Below, piece by piece: positions 1 through 8,630 of a stretch of 52,963 nucleotides of DNA. A program made the translations under genes and the position numbers. This stretch comes from DATEEG01 sp035525055 (GTDB taxonomy: Bacteria > Actinomycetota > Acidimicrobiia > Spongiisociales > ZC4RG35): assembly GCA_035525055.1 (NCBI GenBank), contig DATLEZ010000087.1, forward strand, positions 1-52,963, in the 5' to 3' direction. Under the pieces are notes generated by a model. It was not told where the DNA came from, ran no database searches, and saw only the letters and a program-made list of their open reading frames with translations. How positions within the stretch are numbered: the first letter of the stretch is position 1; each line of letters starts with the position of its first letter.

Positions 1-131
1 AGGACGATCTCCCCGCCCTGATCCACCACCACCATCGCATCCGGCGCCGCCTCCAACAACCCCCGATACCGGGCGGCGTCAGAGTCCTGGAACATTCCGT
101 CCACGCGGCCTGTCGCCGGCGGAGCGCTCAT
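1..131 (-). CDS. PAS-domain protein, N-terminal fragment cut by window edge
   Basis: Only the first 43 or so residues lie inside the window; the gene continues beyond base 1. After a short N-terminal stretch the frame reads RYRGLLEAAPDAMVVVDQGG, which is the characteristic opening of a PAS sensor domain (helix followed by 'APDAMVVVD'). The start is the ATG at 129-131; an in-frame ATG 12 codons later is an alternative. It lies 18 bases downstream of the WhiB gene on the same strand, so the two may be co-transcribed. PAS domains usually sit in histidine kinases, diguanylate cyclases or phosphatases, and the output domain cannot be seen here. Confidence 0.6.
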   Translation of the reverse strand, partial: MSAPPATGRVDGMFQDSDAARYRGLLEAAPDAMVVVDQGGEIV

Positions 132-149
132 ATGTGGCCCACTCTCTAG

Positions 150-464
150 CTACGAGGCTTCCCGAGAGGATATGACCTCGTGCTCGATCGCAGCAGGGGC
201 CCGGACGTCCTCCATCCACTTCCGGCGGAGCTTGGTGCGCTCCTTGGGAGTGTGTCCGCCCCAAACACCGTCGCCCTGACGTGTCTCGATTGCGTACATC
301 AGGCACTCCTCCGCCACAGGACAGATGGCGCAGACTTCTTTGGCGCGGCTGATCGCTTGCACATCCTCTGGAAACGGGAAAAAGTCGACGTCCGGCCGCT
401 CGCGGCACCCCGAGTCGTCACGCCAGGTAAGGGGTTCGTTGAGTTCGGGGGATGTCTGATTCAT
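150..464 (-). CDS. WhiB-family iron-sulfur transcription factor
   Basis: This 104-residue protein has the four cysteines of a WhiB [4Fe-4S] cluster (C20, then C45-x2-C48-x5-C54) followed by the beta-turn motif GVWGG at 66-70 and a basic tail (TPKERTKLRRKW) that contacts DNA. WhiB proteins are restricted to Actinobacteria and their phages; they bind the primary sigma factor and act as redox- or stress-responsive regulators. The ATG at 462-464 was chosen because the in-frame extension upstream (to 572) has no family similarity and reads through a 7-nt tandem repeat. Which WhiB subgroup it belongs to cannot be decided from sequence alone. Confidence 0.93.
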   Translation of the reverse strand: MNQTSPELNEPLTWRDDSGCRERPDVDFFPFPEDVQAISRAKEVCAICPVAEECLMYAIETRQGDGVWGGHTPKERTKLRRKWMEDVRAPAAIEHEVISSREAS

Positions 465-482
465 GCCTCGTTCACCTGGACT

Positions 483-503
483 GGGTCGAGGGTCGAGGGT
501 CTC
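483..503. repeat. 7-nt tandem repeat (GGGTCGA) upstream of whiB
   Basis: Two GGGTCGA units and a partial third (GGGTCTC) sit about 20 bases upstream of the whiB start. This is one of about ten runs of 7-nt periodicity at gene boundaries in this window. Confidence 0.6.
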
Positions 504-634
504 GGCGCGGGGCCGCGAATCCAAGGGATGTCGACCGTCTACTCGACGACTGGGAGAGAAGTTAGAATGCACATCAAGGCCTTTTCGTTCCCATTTCCGG
601 GGAGAACCAACCCTCGGAACGTTTCGCGAAAGAC

Positions 635-1840
635 CTATTCGAAGCGGGAGAGTTCGGCCCGCGCTACCGATAGACGATGAACTTCATCAGGCCCGTCGGC
701 CATTTTCAGCCATCGCCCCATAGACCATAGCCGCGCCAGCGGGAAATCGTTAGTGAAACCTGCCCCGCCGTGCACCTGAATTGCCCGGTCGGCCACGAAC
801 GTCAGGACATCCGGGGCTACCACCTTGATGGCAGAAATTTCCACTCTGGCCCCTTTGACCCCGTGATTATCAATCAACCAGGCCGTTTTCAGCACCAGAA
901 GGCGTGCCTGCTCGATCTTCATCCGGGAGTCGGCGATCCATTCACGGATAACTCCCTGCTCGGCCAGGGTTTTCCCAAAGGCGACCCGGCCTTTGGCCCG
1001 GGTGCACATCAACTCGAAGCAGCGTTCGGCGGCCCCAATCGCCCTCATGCAATGGTGGATCCGGCCCGGGCCTAAGCGGGCCTGGGCGATCCCGAAACCG
1101 CCCCCTTCCTCCCCCAACAGGTTGGAGACGGGCACCCGCACCCCGTCATAGTTGACGACAGGGTGCCCGCCCCGATCCTGATAGCCAAAAACGGTCGGCT
1201 CCCGTTCGACGGTCACTCCAGGAGTGTCGAAGGGGACCAGGATCATGCTCTGACGGTGATGGGAGTCGGCGTCGGGGTTCGTGACTCCCATCACAATGGC
1301 AATCTTGCACCGGGACGAAGCCGCCCCCGAAGAGAACCACTTTCGCCCGGTGATGACGTACTGATCGCCATCGCGTTCCATCCGGGTTCGAATGTTGGTC
1401 GCGTCCGAAGAGGCAACGTCCGGCTCGGTCATCGAGAAACACGAACGGATCTCACCCTCGAGCAACGGCGCGAGCCACCGCCCCTTCTGCTCGGGGGTGC
1501 CGAACATGTGGAGGATCTCCATGTTGCCGGTGTCAGGCGCCGCACAGTTGAGGGCCTCCGGGGCCAGGTCGGGACTGCGGCCCGTGATTTCGGCCAGAGG
1601 GGCATATTCGGAGACGGTCAGGCCGGCGCCGTGCTCCGAATCCGGGAGGAACAGATTCCAGAGACCTTGGGACCGCGCCTCCTTCTTCAGATCGTCGATG
1701 ACAGGGGGGTAGAAGTTAGGGTCGCCCGCTTCGGCCATCTGCTGTTCGTAGACACCCTCCGCTGGATAGATGAAGCGGTCCATGAAAGAAGTCAGCTTTT
1801 CCCGGAGCGCCTCGACCTTGGGGGAGTATGCGAAGTCCAT
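635..1840 (-). CDS. Acyl-CoA dehydrogenase, ACAD10/11-like
   Basis: A 401-residue FAD-dependent acyl-CoA dehydrogenase. The N-terminal helical domain is followed by the beta-domain motif FSMTEPDVASSDATNIRT, a YVITGRKWFSSGA segment typical of the acyl-CoA binding region, and a C-terminal helical domain ending in GGAGFTNDFPLAR...ADGPDEVH, which resembles the ACAD10/ACAD11 subgroup. It should oxidise an acyl-CoA to the 2-enoyl-CoA in fatty acid breakdown, passing electrons to ETF. The ATG at 1838-1840 (MDFAYSPKVEAL) was taken as start because the 70-residue upstream extension is antisense to the AraC gene. It is divergent from that regulator, with only about 30 bases between the two starts, which may mean the regulator controls it. 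Confidence 0.93.
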   Translation of the reverse strand: MDFAYSPKVEALREKLTSFMDRFIYPAEGVYEQQMAEAGDPNFYPPVIDDLKKEARSQGLWNLFLPDSEHGAGLTVSEYAPLAEITGRSPDLAPEALNCAAPDTGNMEILHMFGTPEQKGRWLAPLLEGEIRSCFSMTEPDVASSDATNIRTRMERDGDQYVITGRKWFSSGAASSRCKIAIVMGVTNPDADSHHRQSMILVPFDTPGVTVEREPTVFGYQDRGGHPVVNYDGVRVPVSNLLGEEGGGFGIAQARLGPGRIHHCMRAIGAAERCFELMCTRAKGRVAFGKTLAEQGVIREWIADSRMKIEQARLLVLKTAWLIDNHGVKGARVEISAIKVVAPDVLTFVADRAIQVHGGAGFTNDFPLARLWSMGRWLKMADGPDEVHRLSVARAELSRFE

Positions 1841-1870
1841 TATTCGACGGTACACCTTTAGGATCGAGTG

Positions 1871-2269
1871 ATGAGTCCCGCCGCCGTCCCTTCGCACTGG
1901 TTCTTGCTTGCGGCCAAGAACCTCATGGACCGCGACTTTGCCGAACCACTGACCATCTCTGACCTGGCGGCTGCGGCCTTCTCGTCGCCAGCTCACTTCG
2001 TGCGACGATTCAAGGTCGCTTTCGGCGAGACTCCCCATCGATATCTTCAAAGGCGTCGGATCGAGCGCGCCAAGGAAATGCTGCGCAACACTCAGAAGAG
2101 CGTCACCGAAATCTGCTTCGCGGTGGGGTTCTCATCGCTCGGCACCTTCAGCCGGACCTTCAAGCACCTATCAGGCGCCTCCCCGTCCAGTACCGGTCGA
2201 GTTGGGAGACGGCTCACCCCGCCGCCCCTGCCAGGCTGCTACGTCATGATGTGGACCCGTCCGCACTAA
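1871..2269 (+). CDS. AraC-type DNA-binding regulator (stand-alone HTH)
   Basis: This 132-residue protein is essentially only the double helix-turn-helix domain of the AraC/XylS family: LTISDLAAAAFSSPAHFVRRFKVAFGETP for the first HTH and the hallmark VTEICFAVGFSSLGTFSRTFKHLSGASPS for the second. There is no ligand-binding domain. An adjacent GTG at 1868 is an alternative start one codon earlier. The gene is divergent from the acyl-CoA dehydrogenase and is followed by a VOC-family gene; stand-alone AraC proteins next to glyoxalase-fold genes are a recurring actinobacterial pair, so it may regulate that gene. Confidence 0.88.
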   Translation: MSPAAVPSHWFLLAAKNLMDRDFAEPLTISDLAAAAFSSPAHFVRRFKVAFGETPHRYLQRRRIERAKEMLRNTQKSVTEICFAVGFSSLGTFSRTFKHLSGASPSSTGRVGRRLTPPPLPGCYVMMWTRPH

Positions 2270-2341
2270 CGAGCAATCGCGGAGAAGCAACGTCCGGTCG
2301 CCGAGCGTACGGTGACCTAGCCCGTCGAACCAAGGAGCATC

Positions 2342-2750
2342 ATGCGGCTTTCGCACGTTTCCATCTACGTACTTCGATCAGGATGAGGCCAAGGACTTCT
2401 ATACGAAGAAGCTCGGACTCGATGTCCGCAACGACGAAGTCCTGGATGGCTTCAGGTGGCTGACCGTCGGATCACCTGAACAGCCTGACGTCGAGTTCGT
2501 CCTCATCGAACCCAATCCACCCATGTTCGACCCCGAGTCGGCAGCCCAATTGCGGGCCATGATCGCCAAAGGAGCGATGGGGACCTGGGTTATGGCGACC
2601 GACGACTGTCGGGCAACCCATCGCGAACTCTCTGCCCGCGGCGTCCAGTTCCTCCAGGAACCGACCGACCGCCCTTACGGGATCGAGGCTACGTTTCGCG
2701 ACAACTCGGGCAACTGGTTCAGCCTCACCCAGACTCTCCGGCCGGGCTGA
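2342..2750 (+). pseudogene. VOC/glyoxalase-fold protein with a single-base frameshift
   Basis: The reading frame from the ATG at 2342 gives MRLSHVSIYV, the normal first beta strand of a VOC protein, then hits a stop within five codons. Skipping the C at 2372 continues seamlessly as FDQDEAKDFYTKKLGLDVRN and stays open to the TGA at 2748-2750, ending with the usual VOC tail (YGIEATFRDNSGNWFSLTQ). The whole product would be about 135 residues. The gene is therefore either broken by a +1 insertion or carries a sequencing error. An ATG at 2523 could give a 75-residue C-terminal piece, but that would lack half of the paired beta-alpha-beta fold. Confidence 0.8.
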
Positions 2751-2770
2751 AGCCGACCTACCCTCGCCGG

Positions 2771-4105
2771 ATGCATGACGACCTCCGGAACCGGGTATCC
2801 GCACTGTTCCCACAACTAACGGCGACGCTGGCCGACCTCGTCAGGATTCCATCGGTCAGCGCGCCGAGCTACCCGCCTGAACCGGTGCGCCGGTCGGCCG
2901 AGCACATCGCCGAACTTCTCCGGGCCGCTGGGTGCCAGGATGTCCAGCTCCTCGAGCATCCCGGCGCCCATCCGGCGGTGTTCGGGCACATTCCCGGTCC
3001 CCCCGGGACACCGACCGTCCTCCTCTATGCGCACCACGATGTCCAACCCCCTGGTCCTGTCGAGGAATGGCTGACGGGGCCGTTCGAGCCGTTCGAGAAA
3101 GACGGCCGTCTCCATGGCCGGGGCGCTTCCGACGACAAATCCGGCGTCATCATGCACCTGGGAACCCTCGGTGCTTACGAAGGAAACCCACCGGTCGGAG
3201 TGAATGTGTTCATCGAAGGCGAAGAAGAGGTCGGCTCGACCCACCTTGACGACTTCCTGGAGAGCTACTCCACTTTGCTCGCCTCCGATGTGATAGTCAT
3301 TGCCGATGCCGGTGTATGGCGGGTCGGGCGGCCTGCCCTCTTCACCTCGTTGCGCGGATTGACGGGGTGCGTTGTCGAGTTGAGGACTCTCAAATCCGCG
3401 GTTCACTCGGGCGGATTTGGCGGCGTTTTCCCGGACGCGCTGACTTCGCTCTGCAGATTGCTGGCCACCTTGCATGACGACCAGGGCAATGTCGCGGTCC
3501 CGGGCCTGGTGTCAGAAGAGTCAGACCCGCTCGACCTGACCGAGGAAGAGTTGCGCGCCGCTGCCGGAGCCCTCGAGCAGGTGTCTTTGATCGGCAGTGG
3601 CGGCCTCACCTCGCGCCTCTTCTCCAAGCCCGCGATCTCGGTCCTGGCTATCGACGCTCCGACCATCGATGAGGCGATAAACCAGTTGGTCCCCGTGGCG
3701 CGGGCCAAGGTGAGCTTGAGGATCGCGCCGGGCCAGAACGGGCCGGCGGCGGTGGCGGCACTGCGAGGCCATCTCGAGAAGAACGCCCCCTGGGGTGCTC
3801 AGCTCACGATCTCGGACGAAGGTTATGGCGACGCGTTCAAGCTCGAGACCGAGGGCCCCGCTTACGACGCCTTCCGCCAGGCGATGGCCGAGGCGTGGGG
3901 GGTCGAGGCGGTGGAAGCCGGGGTCGGCGGTTCGATCCCCTTTGTCGCGTCATTCTCCGAGCGGATGGGGGGCGCTCCGATCCTCTTGATTGGGGCTGGT
4001 GATCCAACCTCTTCGATTCATGGGCCCAACGAGAGCCAAGACCTTGCCGACCTCGAGAAAGCTGTGCTGGCCGAAGCGATCGCTCTGCGCCTCCTGGCCG
4101 GTTGA
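2771..4105 (+). CDS. M20-family dipeptidase/metallopeptidase
   Basis: A 444-residue zinc peptidase of the M20/M28 clan. The dinuclear metal site is visible: LLYAHHDVQP (His and catalytic Asp), GRGASDDKSG (bridging Asp) and FIEGEEEVGS (catalytic Glu and metal Glu), with a dimerisation-domain insertion between about residues 200 and 330. M20 dipeptidases of this length cleave dipeptides or N-acylated amino acids in the cytoplasm. It starts 20 bases after the frameshifted VOC gene and is convergent with trmL. The exact substrate cannot be predicted. Confidence 0.92.
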   Translation: MHDDLRNRVSALFPQLTATLADLVRIPSVSAPSYPPEPVRRSAEHIAELLRAAGCQDVQLLEHPGAHPAVFGHIPGPPGTPTVLLYAHHDVQPPGPVEEWLTGPFEPFEKDGRLHGRGASDDKSGVIMHLGTLGAYEGNPPVGVNVFIEGEEEVGSTHLDDFLESYSTLLASDVIVIADAGVWRVGRPALFTSLRGLTGCVVELRTLKSAVHSGGFGGVFPDALTSLCRLLATLHDDQGNVAVPGLVSEESDPLDLTEEELRAAAGALEQVSLIGSGGLTSRLFSKPAISVLAIDAPTIDEAINQLVPVARAKVSLRIAPGQNGPAAVAALRGHLEKNAPWGAQLTISDEGYGDAFKLETEGPAYDAFRQAMAEAWGVEAVEAGVGGSIPFVASFSERMGGAPILLIGAGDPTSSIHGPNESQDLADLEKAVLAEAIALRLLAG

Positions 4106-4131
4106 CCCCCCCAATAAACAAACAAAACTGT

Positions 4132-4587
4132 CTACGAGAAGCCGTGCTGGCGCCAGGCTTCGTAGATCACAATCGAGGCGGCGTTGGCCAGGTTGAGGCT
4201 GCGCACACCGGCCTGCATCGGAATCCGGAGAACGTCAGCGATCCACCCGGCACCCAAGACCTCGGTCGGCAGGCCGACCGACTCGGGTCCGAATAGAAAG
4301 CTGTCGCCAGGCTCGAAGGCCACGTCGGAGTATCTGGTGGTTCCCGACCCGGACAGGGCAAACACCCGGGAGGTCCCGGCGAATATTCGCCATGCCTCGA
4401 GGTCGGGGTGAACCTGCACCACCGCCTGGTCGCGGTAGTCCATCCCCGCCCTGCGGAGCTTGGTGTCGTCCAATGTGAAACCGAGGGGTTCGATCAAGTG
4501 AAGGCGGCTGCCCGTAATGGCGGCGAGGCGCATGCAGTTTCCGGTGTTGGGCGGAATCTCTGGGTGGAAGAGGACGATGTCGAACAA
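4132..4587 (-). CDS. trmL: tRNA (cytidine/uridine-2'-O-)-methyltransferase TrmL
   Basis: A 151-residue SPOUT-class methyltransferase. It shows the TrmL/YibK pattern: FHPEIPPNTGNCMRLAA near the N-terminus, FGPESVGLP for the knotted S-adenosylmethionine site and IPMQAGVRSLNLANAASIVIYEAWRQ at the C-terminus. TrmL methylates the ribose of nucleotide 34 in the wobble position of certain leucine tRNAs. The only usable start is a TTG at 4585-4587, giving MFDIVLFHPE; no ATG or GTG lies in frame upstream and the ribosome-binding site is weak. It begins 13 bases after the nucS stop and is probably expressed with it. Confidence 0.92.
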   Translation of the reverse strand: MFDIVLFHPEIPPNTGNCMRLAAITGSRLHLIEPLGFTLDDTKLRRAGMDYRDQAVVQVHPDLEAWRIFAGTSRVFALSGSGTTRYSDVAFEPGDSFLFGPESVGLPTEVLGAGWIADVLRIPMQAGVRSLNLANAASIVIYEAWRQHGFS

Positions 4588-4600
4588 AAGGCGCCCGTTG

Positions 4601-5260
4601 TCAGAACAGCCGGAGCGTGCTGGATTCGATCTCTCGCAGGCCGTCGTAGTCCACCTCGAGGGTTTCGATGTTGCGACTCATCGCGAGAACCCGGGCCTGC
4701 GGCGTGATCGATTGGGCTACGAACATTGCCCTGATGGAGCCGAAACGGCCATCCAGCATCAGGCGCTCGACGTAGCGGGCTAATTGCTCGACACCGTCGA
4801 TCTCTCCCCTCCGCTTCACTTCGATCGCCACGAGGGTGCCGTTCATGTCGGTGCACATGAGGTCGACCGGACCCAGGTCGGTCGGATACTCCCGCCGCAG
4901 GAGCACCAGCCCTTCTTCCATCACCCAGGGCTTGTCGGCCAGCAGCTCCTGCAGGTGGGCTTCGACCCCGTCCTTCTGAAGGCCGGGATCAGTGCCCAGG
5001 GCGACCTGGTGGTCGGAAAAGATCTCGCGCAGGTCGATGATCAGGCGTTCGCCTTTGGAGTTGGCCACCTCCCAGCGATGCTCCAGCTCAATGAGCGTGT
5101 TCGGTGCGTTCATCCAGTTGAGTGGCTTGTAGGCGCCACCGTCGGCGTGGATGGCGACGCAACCGTCCGCCTTCACCATGATCAGGCGGACGGCTTCCGG
5201 GAGATGGGCGGAGAGACGGCCTTCATAGTCGACCGTGCAACGTGCGATGACGAGACGCAT
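4601..5260 (-). CDS. nucS: Mismatch-specific endonuclease NucS/EndoMS
   Basis: A 219-residue protein matching NucS throughout. The N-terminal DNA-binding part (MRLVIARCTVDYEGRL...KADGCVAIHADGGAYKPLNWM) precedes the PD-(D/E)XK nuclease core, with GPVDLMC and AIEVKRRGEIDGVEQLARYV supplying catalytic Asp, Glu and Lys. It ends in LRLF, which resembles the C-terminal sliding-clamp-binding tail described for actinobacterial EndoMS. NucS cleaves both strands at mismatches and replaces MutS/MutL in most Actinobacteria. The ATG at 5258-5260 was preferred over an upstream extension that lacks family similarity. It is transcribed ahead of trmL and divergent from the polyamine operon. Confidence 0.95.
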   Translation of the reverse strand: MRLVIARCTVDYEGRLSAHLPEAVRLIMVKADGCVAIHADGGAYKPLNWMNAPNTLIELEHRWEVANSKGERLIIDLREIFSDHQVALGTDPGLQKDGVEAHLQELLADKPWVMEEGLVLLRREYPTDLGPVDLMCTDMNGTLVAIEVKRRGEIDGVEQLARYVERLMLDGRFGSIRAMFVAQSITPQARVLAMSRNIETLEVDYDGLREIESSTLRLF

Positions 5261-5371
5261 CGCCCGGGAGAGTAGAGAAGCCGGGGCCGGACCGGCTGAA
5301 CGGCGGTTCAGATCACCCCTGATTCCATGCGGCATCGTCAAAGGCGTCCCCCATACACTCGCCCGTCAACA

Positions 5372-6445
5372 ATGAACCGGCCAGCAGGCAAACAGGCGGT
5401 CACCTTCGAGAAGGTCAACAAGACCTTTGACACTGTCGTGGCCGTCGACAACGTCGACCTGGGGATCGTCGACGGCGAGTTCTTTGCCATGCTCGGGCCG
5501 TCAGGTTCCGGCAAGACCACCTGCCTCCGCATGATCGCCGGCTTCGAACTCCCGACTTCCGGTCGGATCCTGCTCCACGGCGATGATGTGTCTGGCCTGC
5601 CGCCTTATGACCGCGATGTGAACACGGTCTTCCAGGATTACGCCCTGTTCCCCCATATGACGGTGGCCGACAACGTCGGTTACTCATTGATGGTTCGAAA
5701 GAGCCCCGGAGCCGAGCGCAACCGTCGTGTCGAGGAAGCTCTGGTCCTTGTCAGGTTGGAGGGCTTCGGTGGTCGCAAGCCGTCTCAGCTCTCGGGCGGC
5801 CAACGTCAACGGGTCGCTCTCGCCCGGGCATTGATCAATCGACCCTCGGTCTTGCTCCTGGACGAACCGCTCGGTGCCCTCGACCTGAAGCTCCGCCAGG
5901 CGATGCAGACGGAATTGAAGGCGCTGCAGCGCGAGGTCGGCATCACGTTCATCTTTGTGACCCACGACCAGGAAGAAGCGCTCACGATGAGCGATCGGCT
6001 GGCGGTCTTCAATCACGGGCGAGTCGAGCAGGTGGGACGGCCCGCCGAGGTCTACGAAAGCCCAGTCAACTCGTTCGTGGCCGGCTTCGTGGGCACTTCC
6101 AACATCATCTCCGGTGAATTGGCCTTGCGGGTTACGGGCAAGCCGGGCTCGTTCACGGTCCGCCCGGAGAAGATCTCGGTCTCTGCGGCCGGTACGCCCC
6201 AGGTTGCGGGAACCCACGCCATCGAGGGGACCGTCACCGAGTCGGTGTACATGGGCGCCTTCAACCGCCTGCGGGTGGCGGTTCCGGATGGAGAGTTGCT
6301 CGTGACCAGCCAGAACCTGGACGTGCGCGGCATTCCCCGCGCCGTGCAGGGGCAACGGGTCACCCTGAGTTGGGATGAGGATTCGTCGCGGCCCTTGGCC
6401 GAGACGGAAAAGCCGGCACCGGCGCTCGCCGGGGCCAACGAATAA
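5372..6445 (+). CDS. potA: Polyamine ABC transporter ATP-binding protein
   Basis: A 357-residue ATPase of the PotA/CUT1 type. Walker A is GPSGSGKTT (about residues 42-50), the signature is LSGGQRQRVALARAL and Walker B is VLLLDEPLGALD, followed by the H-loop in FVTHDQEEALTMSDR and a C-terminal TOBE-like domain. The start is the ATG at 5372; an earlier in-frame ATG at 5327 gives an arginine-rich extension unlike the family. It opens a same-strand operon with a binding lipoprotein, two permeases and an aldehyde dehydrogenase, which points to putrescine or spermidine import. Confidence 0.92.
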   Translation: MNRPAGKQAVTFEKVNKTFDTVVAVDNVDLGIVDGEFFAMLGPSGSGKTTCLRMIAGFELPTSGRILLHGDDVSGLPPYDRDVNTVFQDYALFPHMTVADNVGYSLMVRKSPGAERNRRVEEALVLVRLEGFGGRKPSQLSGGQRQRVALARALINRPSVLLLDEPLGALDLKLRQAMQTELKALQREVGITFIFVTHDQEEALTMSDRLAVFNHGRVEQVGRPAEVYESPVNSFVAGFVGTSNIISGELALRVTGKPGSFTVRPEKISVSAAGTPQVAGTHAIEGTVTESVYMGAFNRLRVAVPDGELLVTSQNLDVRGIPRAVQGQRVTLSWDEDSSRPLAETEKPAPALAGANE

Positions 6446-6462
6446 GACGGAGGGAGATAGAC

Positions 6463-7629
6463 ATGCGATCGAAACTGATCGTGTGGCTGGCAATGATGGT
6501 TCTGATTGCGGCCGCCTGTGGCGGAGACGCGACCGATGGCGGAGAGGAAGGCACCGCCCTACCGACGGAGATAGGCGAGAGCGAGGGTCAGGTCAACATC
6601 GTTGCCTGGGCCGGGTACATCGAGGATGGTTCAACCGATCCCGCCTTCGACTGGGTGACTCAATTCGAGACCGACAGCGGATGTCAGGTCAACGTCAAGA
6701 CCGCCGGCACCTCGGACGAGATGGTGGCGCTGATGACGGGGTCCGACGAATACGACCTGGTCACGGCTTCGGGCGACTCCAGCAACCGCCTTATCGCCGG
6801 CGGCACCGTCCAGGAGATCAACATCGACCTCATCGAGGGATGGGACACTGTCGACCCCAGGCTCCAGGACGCCCCGTGGCACACCGTCGACAGCAAGCAC
6901 TACGGAGTTCCCTACCAATGGGGTGGCAACGTGCTGGCCTATAACACCGAGGTGTTTGGCGACACGCCCCCGACTTCATGGAGTGTTGTCTTCGAGGAGC
7001 AGACGCTCCCCGATGGTGAATCGAACGCCGGGCGGGTCCAGGCCTATGACGGCCCCATCTACATAGCCGACGCGGCCATGTACATGGGTGTCGAGCAGCC
7101 CTATGCCCTGAGCCAGGAGCAGTACGACGCTGCTCTCGACTTGCTCCGCGCACAGCGCAACCTGGTCGGTCGCTACTGGCATGACGCGTTCATCCAGATC
7201 GACGACTTCACCAACGAAGGAGTGGCGGCGTCATCGAGCTGGCCCTTCCAGGTCAATATCCTGCAAGCCGGCGGCGCCCCCGTCGCCAGCGTCGTACCCG
7301 AGGAGGGTGCGACCGGGTGGGCCGACACCACCCTGATGCACGCCAACGCTCCCAATCCCAACTGTGCGTACAAGTGGCTCAACCACTCGATCACAGCCGG
7401 GATCCAGGGCGATTTGGCGGCATGGTTCGGAACAGTTCCGGCGGTCCTGTCGGCATGTGACGGCAACGAACTCCTCGGCCCCGACGGGTGCGCGACCAAC
7501 GGCCGTGACAACTTCGACCGGATCAAGTTCTGGCAGACGCCCACTGAGGACTGCCTCGGAGCGGGTGGCACCTGCGTTCCCTATTACAAGTGGGTAACCG
7601 ACTACCTCGCCGTGATCGGCGGCCGGTAG
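6463..7629 (+). CDS. Polyamine-binding lipoprotein, PotD-like
   Basis: A 388-residue extracellular solute-binding protein. The N-terminus is a lipoprotein signal peptide (LIVWLAMMVLIAAAC, cysteine 19) followed by an acidic, Gly-rich linker; the mature part has the PotD features VNIVAWAGYIEDG and ASGDSSNRLIAGG, a hinge with GVPYQWGGNVLAYNTEVFG, and a conserved tryptophan-rich pocket. It would bind putrescine, spermidine or a similar amine outside the membrane and hand it to the two permeases. A good GGAGG-type ribosome-binding site precedes the ATG. A strong hairpin lies between this gene and the next. Confidence 0.9.
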   Translation: MRSKLIVWLAMMVLIAAACGGDATDGGEEGTALPTEIGESEGQVNIVAWAGYIEDGSTDPAFDWVTQFETDSGCQVNVKTAGTSDEMVALMTGSDEYDLVTASGDSSNRLIAGGTVQEINIDLIEGWDTVDPRLQDAPWHTVDSKHYGVPYQWGGNVLAYNTEVFGDTPPTSWSVVFEEQTLPDGESNAGRVQAYDGPIYIADAAMYMGVEQPYALSQEQYDAALDLLRAQRNLVGRYWHDAFIQIDDFTNEGVAASSSWPFQVNILQAGGAPVASVVPEEGATGWADTTLMHANAPNPNCAYKWLNHSITAGIQGDLAAWFGTVPAVLSACDGNELLGPDGCATNGRDNFDRIKFWQTPTEDCLGAGGTCVPYYKWVTDYLAVIGGR

Positions 7630-7641
7630 ACCAGTTGACGA

Positions 7642-7673
7642 GAGGGGGGCCGGCCGTTGTTCTGGCCCCCCTC
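7642..7673 (+). terminator. Intercistronic hairpin after the binding-protein gene
   Basis: GAGGGGGGCC at 7642-7651 pairs perfectly with GGCCCCCCTC at 7664-7673 around a 12-nt loop. There is no U-run, so it is more likely an mRNA 3'-end stabiliser or partial terminator that lets the binding protein be made in excess over the permeases than a full stop. Confidence 0.6.
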
Positions 7674-7681
7674 CTCGACAT

Positions 7682-8614
7682 ATGACTACTGCCACCCAGT
7701 CCTCGCGCCCACTGCGCCGGATCGCAGCTGCGCTGTACCGTCGTCGTCGGCTGCGGCTCGCCCTTTTGCTGGCGCTACCGGTCGTCTGGCTGGTCGGTGT
7801 GTATGGAGGCTCGCTCGTTTCCCTGCTCACCCAGAGCTTCTTCAGCCTCGACAGCTTTGCCGGGACCATCGATCGCACCCCGACGCTCGACACTTGGGGG
7901 GAGTTGTTTACTCCTGCCAACCGGGCGGTCATGGGGAGAACCATCGGCATGGCCGCGGCCGTCACAGTGGCAGCGGTGATAGTCGCCCTCCCCCTCGCCT
8001 ATTACATCGCCCGCTACGCCTCAACTCGCGTCAAGGGGTGGATGGTGCTGGCGGTACTCCTGCCCCTCTGGTCGTCCTACCTCGTCCGGGTCTATGCATG
8101 GAAGCTAATCCTGGCGGCGGAGGGGATCATCAACTGGTTCCTGACGAGATTGGGCCTGGGCGGTGTGCTCGAGGGTATCCTGGATCTACCGGTGATCGGG
8201 GGGCCATCGCTGTCGGTGTCCTACCTCGGCCAGTTCGTGGTCTTCCTGTACATCTGGCTGCCCTTCATGATCCTCCCCATCGTGACCGCCTTGGAGCGGG
8301 TCCCGCGGTCGTTCCTGGAGGCATCGGCCGATCTCGGAGCTAAGCCCGCAACCACATTTCGCAAAGTCGTCTGGCCGCTCTCGATACCGGGGGTGGCGGC
8401 TGGCTCCATCTTCACCTTCTCGTTGACGCTAGGCGACTACATCATTCCGACTGTCATAGGCGACTCCAGCCCCTTCATCGGATTGGCCATCTACAGCCAG
8501 CAAGGTGTCGCCGGCAACCTTCCCGCGGCCGCCGCGTTCTCCTTTGTTCCGATCGCCGTGATGGCCATATACCTCACACTCGCCCGGCGGCTCGGCGCCT
8601 TCGAGACCATCTAA
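7682..8614 (+). CDS. potB: Polyamine ABC transporter permease, PotB-like
   Basis: A 310-residue inner-membrane permease with about six predicted hydrophobic segments, the first around residues 28-55 (LALLLALPVVWLVGVYGGSL). The ATPase-coupling EAA loop is visible as LEASADLGAKPATTFRKVVWPLSIPGV, and the C-terminal segment SFVPIAVMAIYLTLARRLG ends the last helix. It pairs with the following PotC-like permease to form the translocation channel. It starts at the ATG at 7682, right after the intercistronic hairpin. Confidence 0.9.
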   Translation: MTTATQSSRPLRRIAAALYRRRRLRLALLLALPVVWLVGVYGGSLVSLLTQSFFSLDSFAGTIDRTPTLDTWGELFTPANRAVMGRTIGMAAAVTVAAVIVALPLAYYIARYASTRVKGWMVLAVLLPLWSSYLVRVYAWKLILAAEGIINWFLTRLGLGGVLEGILDLPVIGGPSLSVSYLGQFVVFLYIWLPFMILPIVTALERVPRSFLEASADLGAKPATTFRKVVWPLSIPGVAAGSIFTFSLTLGDYIIPTVIGDSSPFIGLAIYSQQGVAGNLPAAAAFSFVPIAVMAIYLTLARRLGAFETI

Positions 8615-8630
8615 TGAAGATCAGTCACCC

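Noticed and set aside
3918..3945. GGTTCGATCCCC, resembling a tRNA T-arm
   Set aside because: It lies inside the M20 peptidase gene and no acceptor or anticodon stem can be built around it. No tRNA was found elsewhere.
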